Source of the DNA: Ferrimonas sp048263965
Lineage (GTDB): Bacteria > Pseudomonadota > Gammaproteobacteria > Enterobacterales > Shewanellaceae
DNA length: 64,000 nucleotides
Direction: 5' to 3'
Assembly (NCBI RefSeq): GCF_048263965.1
Contig: NZ_JBLXDO010000016.1
Location: 30,927 to 94,926 of the forward strand
The first letter of the stretch is position 1; each line of letters begins with the position of its first letter. Under the pieces are notes generated by a model that was not told where the DNA came from, searched no databases, and saw only the letters and a list, made by a program, of their open reading frames with translations. Below are positions 1 to 7,849 of this stretch, piece by piece. A program made the translations under genes and the position numbers.

Positions 1-1
1 T

Positions 2-856
2 GCCCATCTTTGGGACAACGGAGAGCAGCCCGCTGCCCAACTGAATCAGCTGGTGCAGATCCGCGCCCTGGCCCTGACCGGGCTGGGCCCGCAGATGCTG
101 CTGGAGGGGGAGCCCAACAGCGAGCTGGCCCGAGCCCTGGTGCCCCTCTATCTGCTCCACCGTTATCAGGTGGAAGCGGTGGCCACCCTGCTGGGCGGGG
201 TGGACTACCACTACGCCACCAACGAGGTTGCGGAGCGCCGCTGGGTCAGTGGCGACCAGCAGCGCCAGGCGCTGGAAGCCCTGTGGGCCACCCTGACACC
301 TGAGTTCCTGGCCCTGCCCCCCTCCCTGGGGGAGCAGCTGCTGCCCACCGCCCTGGGTTATGAGCCCGACCGGGAGTATTTCCGTTCGCGTCAGGGGGTG
401 GTGGCCGATCCCCTGGGAATGGCCGAAGTGGCCGCCCGCCACACCCTGACCCTGATGCTGACGCCGCAGCGACTGAACCGCATGATGCAGCAACACAGGG
501 AGAACGATGAGTTGCCCAGTGTGGCCGGAGTGGTGGAACAGCTTCAGGACAGGCTGCTGCTGGAAGATCTGGATGAAGAGCAGGTGGCCGGCCTGAGGAT
601 GCGGGTCAACGCGGTGGCGGTGGACGCCCTGCTGACCGTGGTCCACAGTGACCACAGTGATCCTGAGCTGCGTGCCCTGCTGGGCCGGCAACTGCTGGAC
701 CTGCAGGACAAGCTGCAGCGCCGCGCCCGCCGCTCCGACGCCATGACCGCCGGCCACTACCGGCAGCTGGCCCAGGCCCTGAAAGAGGGTCTGACCGACC
801 CCAGCATCCGGGTGATAGACCAGCCCCTGCCAATGCCGCCGGGCTCGCCCATCTAG
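2..856 (+). CDS. Zinc-dependent metalloprotease, C-terminal part (DUF4953/DUF5117 family)
   Basis: The frame is open from the first bases of the window, so the gene starts outside it; 284 residues are visible. The residues LYLLHRYQVEAVATLLGG and the following helical stretch resemble the C-terminal region of large (about 800 aa) secreted zinc metalloproteases annotated DUF4953/DUF5117. The catalytic HExxH part would lie upstream and is not seen. The gene ends at an intrinsic terminator shared with the convergent rnb. The family call rests on remembered similarity of this C-terminal region only; peptidase activity is inferred. Confidence 0.65.
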   Translation, partial: AHLWDNGEQPAAQLNQLVQIRALALTGLGPQMLLEGEPNSELARALVPLYLLHRYQVEAVATLLGGVDYHYATNEVAERRWVSGDQQRQALEALWATLTPEFLALPPSLGEQLLPTALGYEPDREYFRSRQGVVADPLGMAEVAARHTLTLMLTPQRLNRMMQQHRENDELPSVAGVVEQLQDRLLLEDLDEEQVAGLRMRVNAVAVDALLTVVHSDHSDPELRALLGRQLLDLQDKLQRRARRSDAMTAGHYRQLAQALKEGLTDPSIRVIDQPLPMPPGSPI

Positions 857-860
857 CACA

Positions 861-890
861 AAAAAAGGTCGCCCCAGGGCGACCTTTTTC
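861..890. terminator. Bidirectional intrinsic terminator
   Basis: The perfect stem AAAAGGTCGCCC / GGGCGACCTTTT is flanked by A and T runs. It separates the convergent metalloprotease gene and rnb and can serve both strands. Confidence 0.9.
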
Positions 891-904
891 ATTCAGCGCG
901 GCAC

Positions 905-2845
905 TCAGTCCAGCTTGATCACCGGCTGCACCACGATGCTGCGGCTGGCCACCCGCACCTCGTTGACGGTGACCTCCAGCTCCTGGGCCAGGTGGAACAC
1001 CGGCTGGTCATCAAACAGGGCCCGGCCCTGCTCGGCGCTCAGCTTGAGGCGCGCCTTGTCATCGGTAATAAAGGGCGCCGGCATGAACACCACGGCACCG
1101 TTCTCCTTCAGCCGCAGACGCACCCCGCCACGGTTGATGTCGATGATCTCACCGGTAAAGCGCCGAGGCGTGTCCGCCAGGGGCGCCATGTAGCGGGCAT
1201 AGAGCCAGTCACCCACATCACGTTCACACAGGCGGTGCAGTTTGCGCTTCACCGCCAGGTGTTCGATCAGCTCGGCATCCGGCCCTTGAGTCGGCTCGCC
1301 GGCGATGATCGCCTTCAGCAGACGGTGGTTCACCATGTCGCCATACTTGCGGATGGGTGAGGTCCAGGTGGCGTAGCCCTGCAGCCCCATGCCGAAGTGA
1401 GGCCCTGGGGTCGCCGCCATCTCGGAAAACGCCTGCATCCGGCGCAGGCGGGCATCCAGGTAACCGTCGGGCTGGGCGTCCAGGGCGCGGCGCAGCTGGC
1501 AGTAGCCCTCCAGGGTCTGCAGCTGTTCGCTGGTAAACTCCACCCCGTTCTCCGCCAACATCTCGCGGGCCCCCTCCAGGCGCTCGCTGTCCAGGCCGGC
1601 ATGGACGTTAAATACCCCCTGACCCGCCTTCTCCGCCAGCAGAGTGGCGGCGGAGGTGTTGGCCAGAATCATGCTCTCTTCGACGATGCGGTTGGCGATG
1701 CGTCGGTGATCCACGTGGATTGCCAGCACATTACCGGCATCGTCCACCTCGAAGCGGAAATCGGGGCGATCCGGGAACACCAGGGCGTGCTTTTCACGCC
1801 AGGCGATGCGGGCCAGGGCCAGCTGGTGCAGCCCCTTGACCTGGGCATCGATCGCCTCATCTTGAGGGCGCCAGTCCCCCTGCTGCTCCAGGTAGTCGGA
1901 TACCTTGTCATAGGCCAGCTTGGCGTGGGAGCGGATGTTAGCCAGGCAGAACTCGGTCTCTCCCGCCTCACCGTCCGCCTTCACCTCGATGGTGGCCACC
2001 AGGGCCGGGCGGGTCTCCCCTTCATGAAGGGAGCAGAGTTCGTCCGCCAGCTGGCGAGGCAGCATGGGGACGTTGAAACCGGGCAGGTACTGGGTGAAGG
2101 CCCGCTTGCGCGCCTCCTGGTCCACCTCGTCTCCGGCGCTGACGTAGGCGGTGGGATCGGCGATGGCCACCCACAGTTTCCAGCCGGCGCCGGTCTGCTC
2201 CAGATAGAGGGCATCATCCATGTCCTTGGTGGACTCGGCGTCTATGGTGACGAAGGGCAGCTGGGTCAGGTCGCGACGCTCCACCTCGGCCGGGGTCTGC
2301 CAGCCCTGGGGATCCGCCGGCTCCACCTTGGCCAGGTCGTGCTTGGCCAGGATCACCCACCAGGGGATGTGAGGATCGTCGTTGGCCGCCACCAGTTGGG
2401 TCACCTCAACCTGGAAGTGCTGCTCCCCTTCACGCAGGGGATGCTTCACCAGATGGGCCACCACGTAGTCACCATTGCTGAGCTCGGAGCCTTTGACCCC
2501 TTTGCACTTGGCGCGCAGCGGCTCCTTCATCAGTGGGTGATCCGGAATGACGTTGAGGCGCTCCTTGATGAACTTCACCCGGGCGATAAAGCGACCCAGA
2601 CCAGGCTCCACAAGGGCGTCGGGCTCGGCCACCTCCTTCTCCTTCTCGGTGCGCAGTACCGCGGTAACCCGGTCACCATGGACCACCTTTCTCATGTAGC
2701 TGGGCGGAATGAAGTGGCTGCCACCCTTATCAGTCTCGAGGAAGCCAAAGCCCCGCTCGGTGGCTTTGATCTGGCCCTCTACCGTGGGCAGGGTTTCGCG
2801 AATCTGTGCTTTAAGCTGCTGCAGCAGCGGATTGTCCTGGAACAT
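905..2845 (-). CDS. rnb: Exoribonuclease II (RNase II)
   Basis: Processive 3'-5' exoribonuclease that degrades single-stranded RNA in the cytoplasm. At 646 aa it is close to E. coli RNase II (644 aa). Two N-terminal cold-shock-like domains span roughly residues 20-190, the RNB catalytic domain roughly 190-520, and an S1 domain ends the protein (GEIIDINRGGVRLRL onward). The acidic metal-binding motif IDAESTKDMDDAL lies at about 201-213 and carries the four aspartates of the family. The ATG at 2845 directly follows GGAGAG. It is monocistronic, with a 66-bp gap to the dehydrogenase gene behind it. Confidence 0.97.
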   Translation of the reverse strand: MFQDNPLLQQLKAQIRETLPTVEGQIKATERGFGFLETDKGGSHFIPPSYMRKVVHGDRVTAVLRTEKEKEVAEPDALVEPGLGRFIARVKFIKERLNVIPDHPLMKEPLRAKCKGVKGSELSNGDYVVAHLVKHPLREGEQHFQVEVTQLVAANDDPHIPWWVILAKHDLAKVEPADPQGWQTPAEVERRDLTQLPFVTIDAESTKDMDDALYLEQTGAGWKLWVAIADPTAYVSAGDEVDQEARKRAFTQYLPGFNVPMLPRQLADELCSLHEGETRPALVATIEVKADGEAGETEFCLANIRSHAKLAYDKVSDYLEQQGDWRPQDEAIDAQVKGLHQLALARIAWREKHALVFPDRPDFRFEVDDAGNVLAIHVDHRRIANRIVEESMILANTSAATLLAEKAGQGVFNVHAGLDSERLEGAREMLAENGVEFTSEQLQTLEGYCQLRRALDAQPDGYLDARLRRMQAFSEMAATPGPHFGMGLQGYATWTSPIRKYGDMVNHRLLKAIIAGEPTQGPDAELIEHLAVKRKLHRLCERDVGDWLYARYMAPLADTPRRFTGEIIDINRGGVRLRLKENGAVVFMPAPFITDDKARLKLSAEQGRALFDDQPVFHLAQELEVTVNEVRVASRSIVVQPVIKLD

Positions 2846-2958
2846 CTCTCCATTCCATCATCATCAAAAAAGTGGCTGCCCCGGGGACAGCGAGTTGGCC
2901 CAAGTGTAAGGGATAGCAGCGTCAATCACCACGGCCAATGAACGTCCTTCCTCACCCT

Positions 2959-3912
2959 TTAGACCCGGTTTTTCGGGTTGCCCGCCAGAAACGCCTGCAG
3001 ATTGTCGGCGGCGATCTGCATCAGCCGCATCCTGGCCTCGCGGGTGGCCCAGGCGTTGTGGGGGGTGATGCTGCAATTGGGAGCGGTGAGCAGGGGATTA
3101 TCCGCCTGTGGCGGTTCACTGGAGAGCACATCCAGGCCGGCGCCCCCCAGGTGGCCCCGAACCAGGGCCTGGGCCAGGGCATCCTCATCCACCAGGGGGC
3201 CACGGGCGGTGTTAACCAACAGAGCGCCCGGCTTCATCAATGCCAGAGTACGGTCGTTGATCATCCTCTGGTTGTCGGCGGTCAGGGGGCAATGAAGGCT
3301 GACCACATCCGCCTCCTGCAGCAACTGCTCCAGAGGCAGCCAGCGTCGCCCCTCGGGCAGATCGTGTTTTTGTGTGGCACTGGTGACCACCACCTTCATG
3401 CCGAACCCTTCGCCCATGGCCGCCAGACGCCGGGCGATCTCTCCATAGCCCACCAGCCCCAGGGTCTTCCCCTCGAGGGCGATCAGCGGCCCGTCATAGA
3501 AGCAGAAGTCGGCACTGTCACTCCAGCGCCCCTGCGCCACCTGCTGGTGGTGGTGCGCCACCCGGCTGGCATGATGGAGTATGTGGGCCATGGCCATCTG
3601 AGCCACGGAACCGGGTCCATAGGCGGGCACATTGGTGACGGTGATCCCCAGGCTGCGGGCGGCGTCCAGATCCACCACATTGACACCGGTGGCCAGCACG
3701 CCGATGTACTTAAGATCCGGCAGTCTGGCCAGGGTTTCGCCGGTCAGGGGGGTCTTGTTGGTCAACAGCAGGGGCACGCCGGCGGCACGCGTCAGGATGT
3801 CGGCGTCGTCGGTTCTGTCATACACCCGGCACTGGGCCAGACACTCCATGGGCTGCCAATCGATATCGCCAGGGTTGAGGGTATAACCGTCCAGGACCAC
3901 CAGTTGTTTCAT
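2959..3912 (-). CDS. D-2-hydroxyacid dehydrogenase (NAD(P)-dependent)
   Basis: A 317-aa member of the D-isomer 2-hydroxyacid dehydrogenase family, which reduces 2-oxoacids; glycerate/hydroxypyruvate dehydrogenase is the nearest type I recognise. The Rossmann motif GLVGYGEIARRLA lies mid-protein. The catalytic Arg (NTARGPLVDE), Glu (SSEPP) and His (ITPHNAWAT) are all present. The frame is open 18 codons further upstream, but the ATG at 3912 is preferred because GGAGAG sits six bases before it and the protein then begins MKQLVVLDGYTLNP. Substrate is not determinable from sequence. Its roughly 210-base upstream region holds a Fur-box-like palindrome and two hairpins. Confidence 0.9.
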   Translation of the reverse strand: MKQLVVLDGYTLNPGDIDWQPMECLAQCRVYDRTDDADILTRAAGVPLLLTNKTPLTGETLARLPDLKYIGVLATGVNVVDLDAARSLGITVTNVPAYGPGSVAQMAMAHILHHASRVAHHHQQVAQGRWSDSADFCFYDGPLIALEGKTLGLVGYGEIARRLAAMGEGFGMKVVVTSATQKHDLPEGRRWLPLEQLLQEADVVSLHCPLTADNQRMINDRTLALMKPGALLVNTARGPLVDEDALAQALVRGHLGGAGLDVLSSEPPQADNPLLTAPNCSITPHNAWATREARMRLMQIAADNLQAFLAGNPKNRV

Positions 3913-3984
3913 CGCTGCTCTCCGCTTGTCACCAGGGCGTGTTGCCACTACAGAGTCATTAGACACGGGAAGGCCCTAAATACG

Positions 3985-4100
3985 CAAATGCCCTCCGATG
4001 GTGCGCGGAGGGCATGGGGTCTCCCGAAGGAGAGATCGTGCAGGAGATGATGAGAGAGGGTCGCTTTCGGCTGACCCACAACCTACTCTACACCAAATTT
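3985..4100 (-). ncRNA. Candidate Fur-controlled small RNA or structured leader
   Basis: Read on the minus strand, this intergenic stretch runs from a Fur-box-like site through a CU-rich single-stranded segment (CTCTCTCATCATCTCCTGC) into two consecutive hairpins. The first has a UUCG tetraloop (TCTCC-TTCG-GGAGA, + strand 4020-4033). The second is a 10-bp perfect stem (ATGCCCTCCG/CGGAGGGCAT, + strand 3988-4015) followed by a modestly T-rich tail. The layout resembles iron-responsive base-pairing RNAs, but no RyhB core was recognised. It may instead be the leader of the dehydrogenase gene, whose ATG lies 75 bases beyond the last hairpin. Confidence 0.3.
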
Positions 4101-4103
4101 GAG

Positions 4104-4126
4104 ATAATGCAAATAATTCGCATTTA
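4104..4126. promoter_or_regulatory. Fur-box-like palindrome
   Basis: TGCAAAT-A-ATTCGCA (4108-4122) follows the 7-1-7 arrangement of Fur operators (TGATAAT-N-ATTATCA) with an intact AAT-N-ATT core, and is preceded by GATAA. It lies immediately beyond the stop codon of the DUF2157 gene, in position to control minus-strand transcription into 4100-3912. Iron control is an inference from the motif. Confidence 0.4.
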
Positions 4127-5158
4127 CAATTTTCCGTTATTGTCCCGCTGTCTGGACCAGATCCGCTCTGCCTGGGTGCCCAGCAACCAGAAGCCCAGTC
4201 CGGCGATGGCAAACAGCACCCCTTTATGCAGGCTGTCCCACAGCTGTTCGAAGTAGCGACTGTAGAGGTGGAGAATCAGGAACAACAAGCCGTATAGACG
4301 CAGGGGCGGTAGCGACCAGCGGATGCCGGCCCAGATGGCGGCCAGGCAGACCAGCATGGCCCCCAGGGCCCAGGGCCAGAGCTGCCACTGGGGCACCTCG
4401 GCCCAATGATCCCAGTTGCCGTGATTGCCGAAGATGGAGACCAGCCACAGGAACCCCAGGCCGCTGAGCCAGCCAAAGTGTCGGGTCAGCGGCGCCAGCT
4501 GAGGCAGCCGCTTCGCCATCCCCTGCCCCGCCAGGGCAATCAGCCCACCGAGCAGGGCCAGGCGCAGTGGCAGGTTCATCCCAAACCACAGCCCCTCCCA
4601 ACCGGCCACCTCGGCACTGTGCACACAGAGCCACAGCATCAGGCTGAGCAGGGCGATGCCCCAGATCAGCAGGGAGCGCAGCAGCAACCCCATCAACAGG
4701 TAAAGCCCGGTGGCAGCCAGCAGGTACCAGCGCCAGCTGTCGTTGTCCGGCTGCAGATAGTCACCCAGGTAGGCCAGGGCACCGGAGAAGGCCAACACCG
4801 ACCCCAGAAACAGAGCCTCCACCTGGTAGGGCCTGGCTCCGTCCCCCCGGCGCCACAGCCCCACCGCCAGCAGGCCGATCCCCAGCAGGGTCAGGGCCAG
4901 AGCCCTGGCCAGCACCGGGGCATTGAACATGGCGGCGATCCAGTCAATCACCCTCTGGTCCACCAGCACGCTGGCCACCGCCAGCACCAGCGAGGCCACC
5001 GCCACATAGAAGCTGTACCTGGCCAGCTTCAGCCAGTCAAAGCGGCGCTCCTCCAGTCCCTGCGCCAGGCGCTGCACCTGCTCAGGGGTCAACTCTCCCT
5101 GCTGCTGCCAGCCCTGCAGCGCCCGGCGTATGGCTTCGGCTTCCTTGCGACTCCACAT
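4124..5158 (-). CDS. DUF2157 family membrane protein
   Basis: A 344-aa polytopic inner-membrane protein. A soluble N-terminal helical part (residues 1-40, LTPEQVQRLAQGLEERRFDW) is followed by about nine to ten hydrophobic segments such as YSFYVAVASLVLAVASVLV and LALTLLGIGLLAVGLW. This matches the DUF2157 layout. The ATG lies four bases beyond the stop of djlA-side sequence, so it is probably transcribed with djlA, murU and amgK. No biochemical function is known for the family. Confidence 0.8.
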   Translation of the reverse strand: MWSRKEAEAIRRALQGWQQQGELTPEQVQRLAQGLEERRFDWLKLARYSFYVAVASLVLAVASVLVDQRVIDWIAAMFNAPVLARALALTLLGIGLLAVGLWRRGDGARPYQVEALFLGSVLAFSGALAYLGDYLQPDNDSWRWYLLAATGLYLLMGLLLRSLLIWGIALLSLMLWLCVHSAEVAGWEGLWFGMNLPLRLALLGGLIALAGQGMAKRLPQLAPLTRHFGWLSGLGFLWLVSIFGNHGNWDHWAEVPQWQLWPWALGAMLVCLAAIWAGIRWSLPPLRLYGLLFLILHLYSRYFEQLWDSLHKGVLFAIAGLGFWLLGTQAERIWSRQRDNNGKL

Positions 5159-5162
5159 GGGA

Positions 5163-5924
5163 TCACCTCATCTGTCGTTCCTGGCGGACCCGCTCCCAGG
5201 CCGCCTGAATATCCTGGCTCTTCTGCCTGGCGAGGGCCATCATCTCATCGGGCAGACCCTGACTGGCCAGCTTGTCCGGATGGTGTTGCGCCATCAGCTT
5301 GCGATAGGCCCGCTTGATGGTGCGCTCATCGTCCGAGGCCTTCACCCCAAGCACCTTGTAGGCATCCTCCAGACTGGGCCCCTGGGCCCCACTGCTGTGG
5401 TAGTGGCGGCCCCCCTTGATCATGGAGATGATCTGCGCCAGCTCCTCCTGGCTGAAGCCCAACTGGTTGGCTATCTCCGCCAGAATCGCCTGCTCGCGAT
5501 CGTCGATGCTGCCATCGGAGAGGGCGATCTGAATCTGGATCTCCAGGAACATCCGCGCCAGGTCGCGACGAAACGCCATCACCAGCTTCAGCTGTTTCAA
5601 GCGCTCGCGCAGAGGATAGTCGGAGGACTTTCCTTCACGGAACGCCTCCTGGGCGGCCCGGCGGGCCTCACCGGACAGACGCAGCTGATCCATCACCGCC
5701 GAGGCCAGGGCGATGTCCGCCGAAGTCACCTGGCCCGAGGCCTTGGCCACGTGGCCCATCACCGCGAAGGTGGTGTGGAAGAACAGGTTCTGCCGGGGAC
5801 CGGCTTTCGGGGTGCGACGCTTGTCCACCAGGATGTGGCCCAGCCAGGCCCCGAGGATCATCCCCGCGAAGCGGCCGAAGAAAAAGCCCAGGAGTGCGCC
5901 GAACACCTTACCCCATATTTGCAT
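5163..5924 (-). CDS. djlA: Membrane-anchored DnaJ-like co-chaperone DjlA
   Basis: Inner-membrane J-protein that stimulates DnaK. Residues 1-30 form one transmembrane anchor rich in Gly and Phe (GALLGFFFGRFAGMILGAWLG). The middle is a TerB-like helical domain with an acidic loop (SDGSIDDREQAILAEIA). The C-terminal J domain carries the HPD tripeptide (AQHHPDKL). At 253 aa it is slightly shorter than E. coli DjlA (271). The gene overlaps the end of murU by 17 bp and ends four bases before the DUF2157 start codon, indicating one transcription unit amgK-murU-djlA-DUF2157. Confidence 0.95.
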   Translation of the reverse strand: MQIWGKVFGALLGFFFGRFAGMILGAWLGHILVDKRRTPKAGPRQNLFFHTTFAVMGHVAKASGQVTSADIALASAVMDQLRLSGEARRAAQEAFREGKSSDYPLRERLKQLKLVMAFRRDLARMFLEIQIQIALSDGSIDDREQAILAEIANQLGFSQEELAQIISMIKGGRHYHSSGAQGPSLEDAYKVLGVKASDDERTIKRAYRKLMAQHHPDKLASQGLPDEMMALARQKSQDIQAAWERVRQERQMR

Positions 5925-6579
5925 TAAGTCTTTGCTCCAGTTCGATTAATCTTTGCTCTGTGCCCACATCGCACCAGTGCCCCTCCAGGGCGGAGCCCCC
6001 CACCCTGCCTTGCGCCATCGCCTCTCTGAGCAGAGGCGCCAGGGGAAAGCGTCCCGGCGTGCAGCGGGCGAACAGCTCAGGACGGTAGAGGCCGATGCCG
6101 CTGAAGGTGAGTTTCTGCTCCCCCTGTGCCTGCACCCGTCCACCACTCAGGGCGAAATCCCCCTGGGGATTGTGAGCAGGATTGGCCACCAGCCACAGGT
6201 GAGCCAGGTCCTGTTGTCCCAGCTGAGGCAGCGAACCGAAGGGCAGCTCACAGTAGACATCCCCATTGACCACCAGGAAAGGATCGGGTCCCAGCCAGGA
6301 GAGGGCCCGCTGGATGCCGCCCCCGGTCTCCAGGGCCTGGGTTTCATGCTGGTAGTGGATGGCGAGGCCAAAGCGGCGGCCATCCCCCAGAGTTTCGGGA
6401 AACTGCTCCCCAAGCCAGGCGGTGTTGATCAGCACCTCACGAAAACCCGCCTGGACCAGGCGCTCCAGATGATGTTCGATCATCGGTCGCCCCTGCAGGG
6501 GCAGCAGCGGCTTGGGGGTGGTGTCGGTCAATGGTCGCATCCGCTCGCCGCGGCCGGCAGCCAGAATCATCGCCTTCAT
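5908..6579 (-). CDS. murU: N-acetylmuramate alpha-1-phosphate uridylyltransferase
   Basis: Nucleotidyltransferase of the peptidoglycan recycling shunt that makes UDP-MurNAc from MurNAc-1-phosphate without de novo MurA/MurB. The N-terminal signature MILAAGRGERMRPLT and the product-binding KPLLPL motif are intact, followed by GGGI and the metal-binding NGDVY. 223 aa fits the family. Its start overlaps the end of the kinase amgK by four bases, the typical amgK-murU pairing known from Pseudomonas. The function call depends on both family and context. Confidence 0.9.
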   Translation of the reverse strand: MKAMILAAGRGERMRPLTDTTPKPLLPLQGRPMIEHHLERLVQAGFREVLINTAWLGEQFPETLGDGRRFGLAIHYQHETQALETGGGIQRALSWLGPDPFLVVNGDVYCELPFGSLPQLGQQDLAHLWLVANPAHNPQGDFALSGGRVQAQGEQKLTFSGIGLYRPELFARCTPGRFPLAPLLREAMAQGRVGGSALEGHWCDVGTEQRLIELEQRLNANMG

Positions 6580-7571
6580 CGCCCCGCCTCCAGTTGCTGA
6601 CGCCAGTCAAGGGCCGCCCTGGCCAGCTCGCCGGTCTCCGGATAGAGCTCGGCCGCCTCGATGACGTACTCCAGGACCCTGGGCAGATCTTCCAGGTAGT
6701 GGTGCTTACCGTCCCTGTGGCTGAGCCGGGCGAAAATCCCCAGCACCTTGAGGTGACGCTGCAGGCCGGTGAGGTGATACCAGCGCAGGAAGCGGTCCCA
6801 GGCGGTGTTGTCCGGGATGATGCCCTGTTGCTTAAGGGTTTGGAAATGACTGCGCAGCAGAGGCTCCAGCTGTGTCCAGGGCCACTTGACGTAGCAATCC
6901 TTCAGCAGGGACACCGGGTCATAGGTCACCGGCCCCAGCAGGGCCCCCTGATAATCGATGAGTGCCAGAGCGTCGCCGGTCACCATCAGGTTGCGACAGT
7001 GGAAATCCCGGTGCACCCCCACCTGGGGCTGCTCAAGGGCATTGGCCACCAGAAGCTCACACAGGGGCGCCCACCAAGGGGTCATCTGCTGAGGATCTCT
7101 GCCCAGGTGCACCTGGATGAACCACTGTGGCAGCAGCGCCAGCTCCTGACTTAGGAAGGCGGCATCATAGGCAGGCAGAGGCTGGCCGCCTCGCTCGGTC
7201 ACCGACGCGATGGCTGGTAGCAGGGCCAGGGCGCGGCCATACCACAGGGGCAACTGCCCAGGAGTCAGGTGGCCCTGAAGGTGACTGTCGCCCAGATCAC
7301 TCTGGCACATGAACCCCAGCTCCAGGCTGGCGTGAATCACCCTGGGGACCGGCAAACCCACCTGCTGATAGGCCCGGGTCATCGCCAGGAAAGGGGCGCT
7401 GTCCTCCAGCTCCGGCGGTGCGTCCACGGCGATGTAGCTGCTTCCCTCATGGAAGAAGCGGAAATAGCGCCTGTGACTGGCGTCGCCGAAGATCAGCACC
7501 AGCCCCTCGACAGGGGAGGTAAACTCCCGGTTTAACCATTGCTGCAGCGCTGCCTGACGGCTGTCGCTCAT
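6576..7571 (-). CDS. amgK: N-acetylmuramate/N-acetylglucosamine kinase AmgK
   Basis: Aminoglycoside-phosphotransferase-fold sugar kinase that phosphorylates MurNAc or GlcNAc at C1, feeding MurU. 331 aa. The catalytic loop GVHRDFHCRNLMV and the metal-binding LIDYQGALLGPVTYD motif are complete. The ATG at 7571 is chosen over one five codons upstream because the longer version would translate the strong Shine-Dalgarno GGAGGAGAG. It is the first gene of the leftward unit and is divergent from lptD with 278 bp between them. Confidence 0.92.
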   Translation of the reverse strand: MSDSRQAALQQWLNREFTSPVEGLVLIFGDASHRRYFRFFHEGSSYIAVDAPPELEDSAPFLAMTRAYQQVGLPVPRVIHASLELGFMCQSDLGDSHLQGHLTPGQLPLWYGRALALLPAIASVTERGGQPLPAYDAAFLSQELALLPQWFIQVHLGRDPQQMTPWWAPLCELLVANALEQPQVGVHRDFHCRNLMVTGDALALIDYQGALLGPVTYDPVSLLKDCYVKWPWTQLEPLLRSHFQTLKQQGIIPDNTAWDRFLRWYHLTGLQRHLKVLGIFARLSHRDGKHHYLEDLPRVLEYVIEAAELYPETGELARAALDWRQQLEAGR

Positions 7572-7849
7572 CTCTCTCCTCCGCATAGCCCAAACGGAAA
7601 AATTGCTTTATCATACGTCTTTTGCGCCAGCGAAAAATGGTTTTGTTCGGCGCGTTGAAAATTAGGCTCTCAGACCGAATCGAGTCCGTCTCTGTTCACC
7701 AGGGGTCACACCACCGATGATGGGGTCAACGGACACGCCACAAGCCGGACCATAACCGGCGCAGGCACCACTCATTGGGGAACGGTGACGGCAGCGGTCG
7801 CGGCGGCAATCATCCGCCCGGCGACCGTGAACAATCCAAAAGGATAATA
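7572..7849. other. Divergent amgK/lptD intergenic region
   Basis: A 278-bp non-coding stretch that should hold the promoters of both the amgK and lptD transcription units. The amgK side is AT-rich (AAAAATTGCTTTATCATAC). I saw no confident operator. Confidence 0.6.

Noticed and set aside
1397..2941. 514-codon plus-strand open frame opposite rnb
   Set aside because: Antisense to a complete RNase II gene with all catalytic residues; no domain features.
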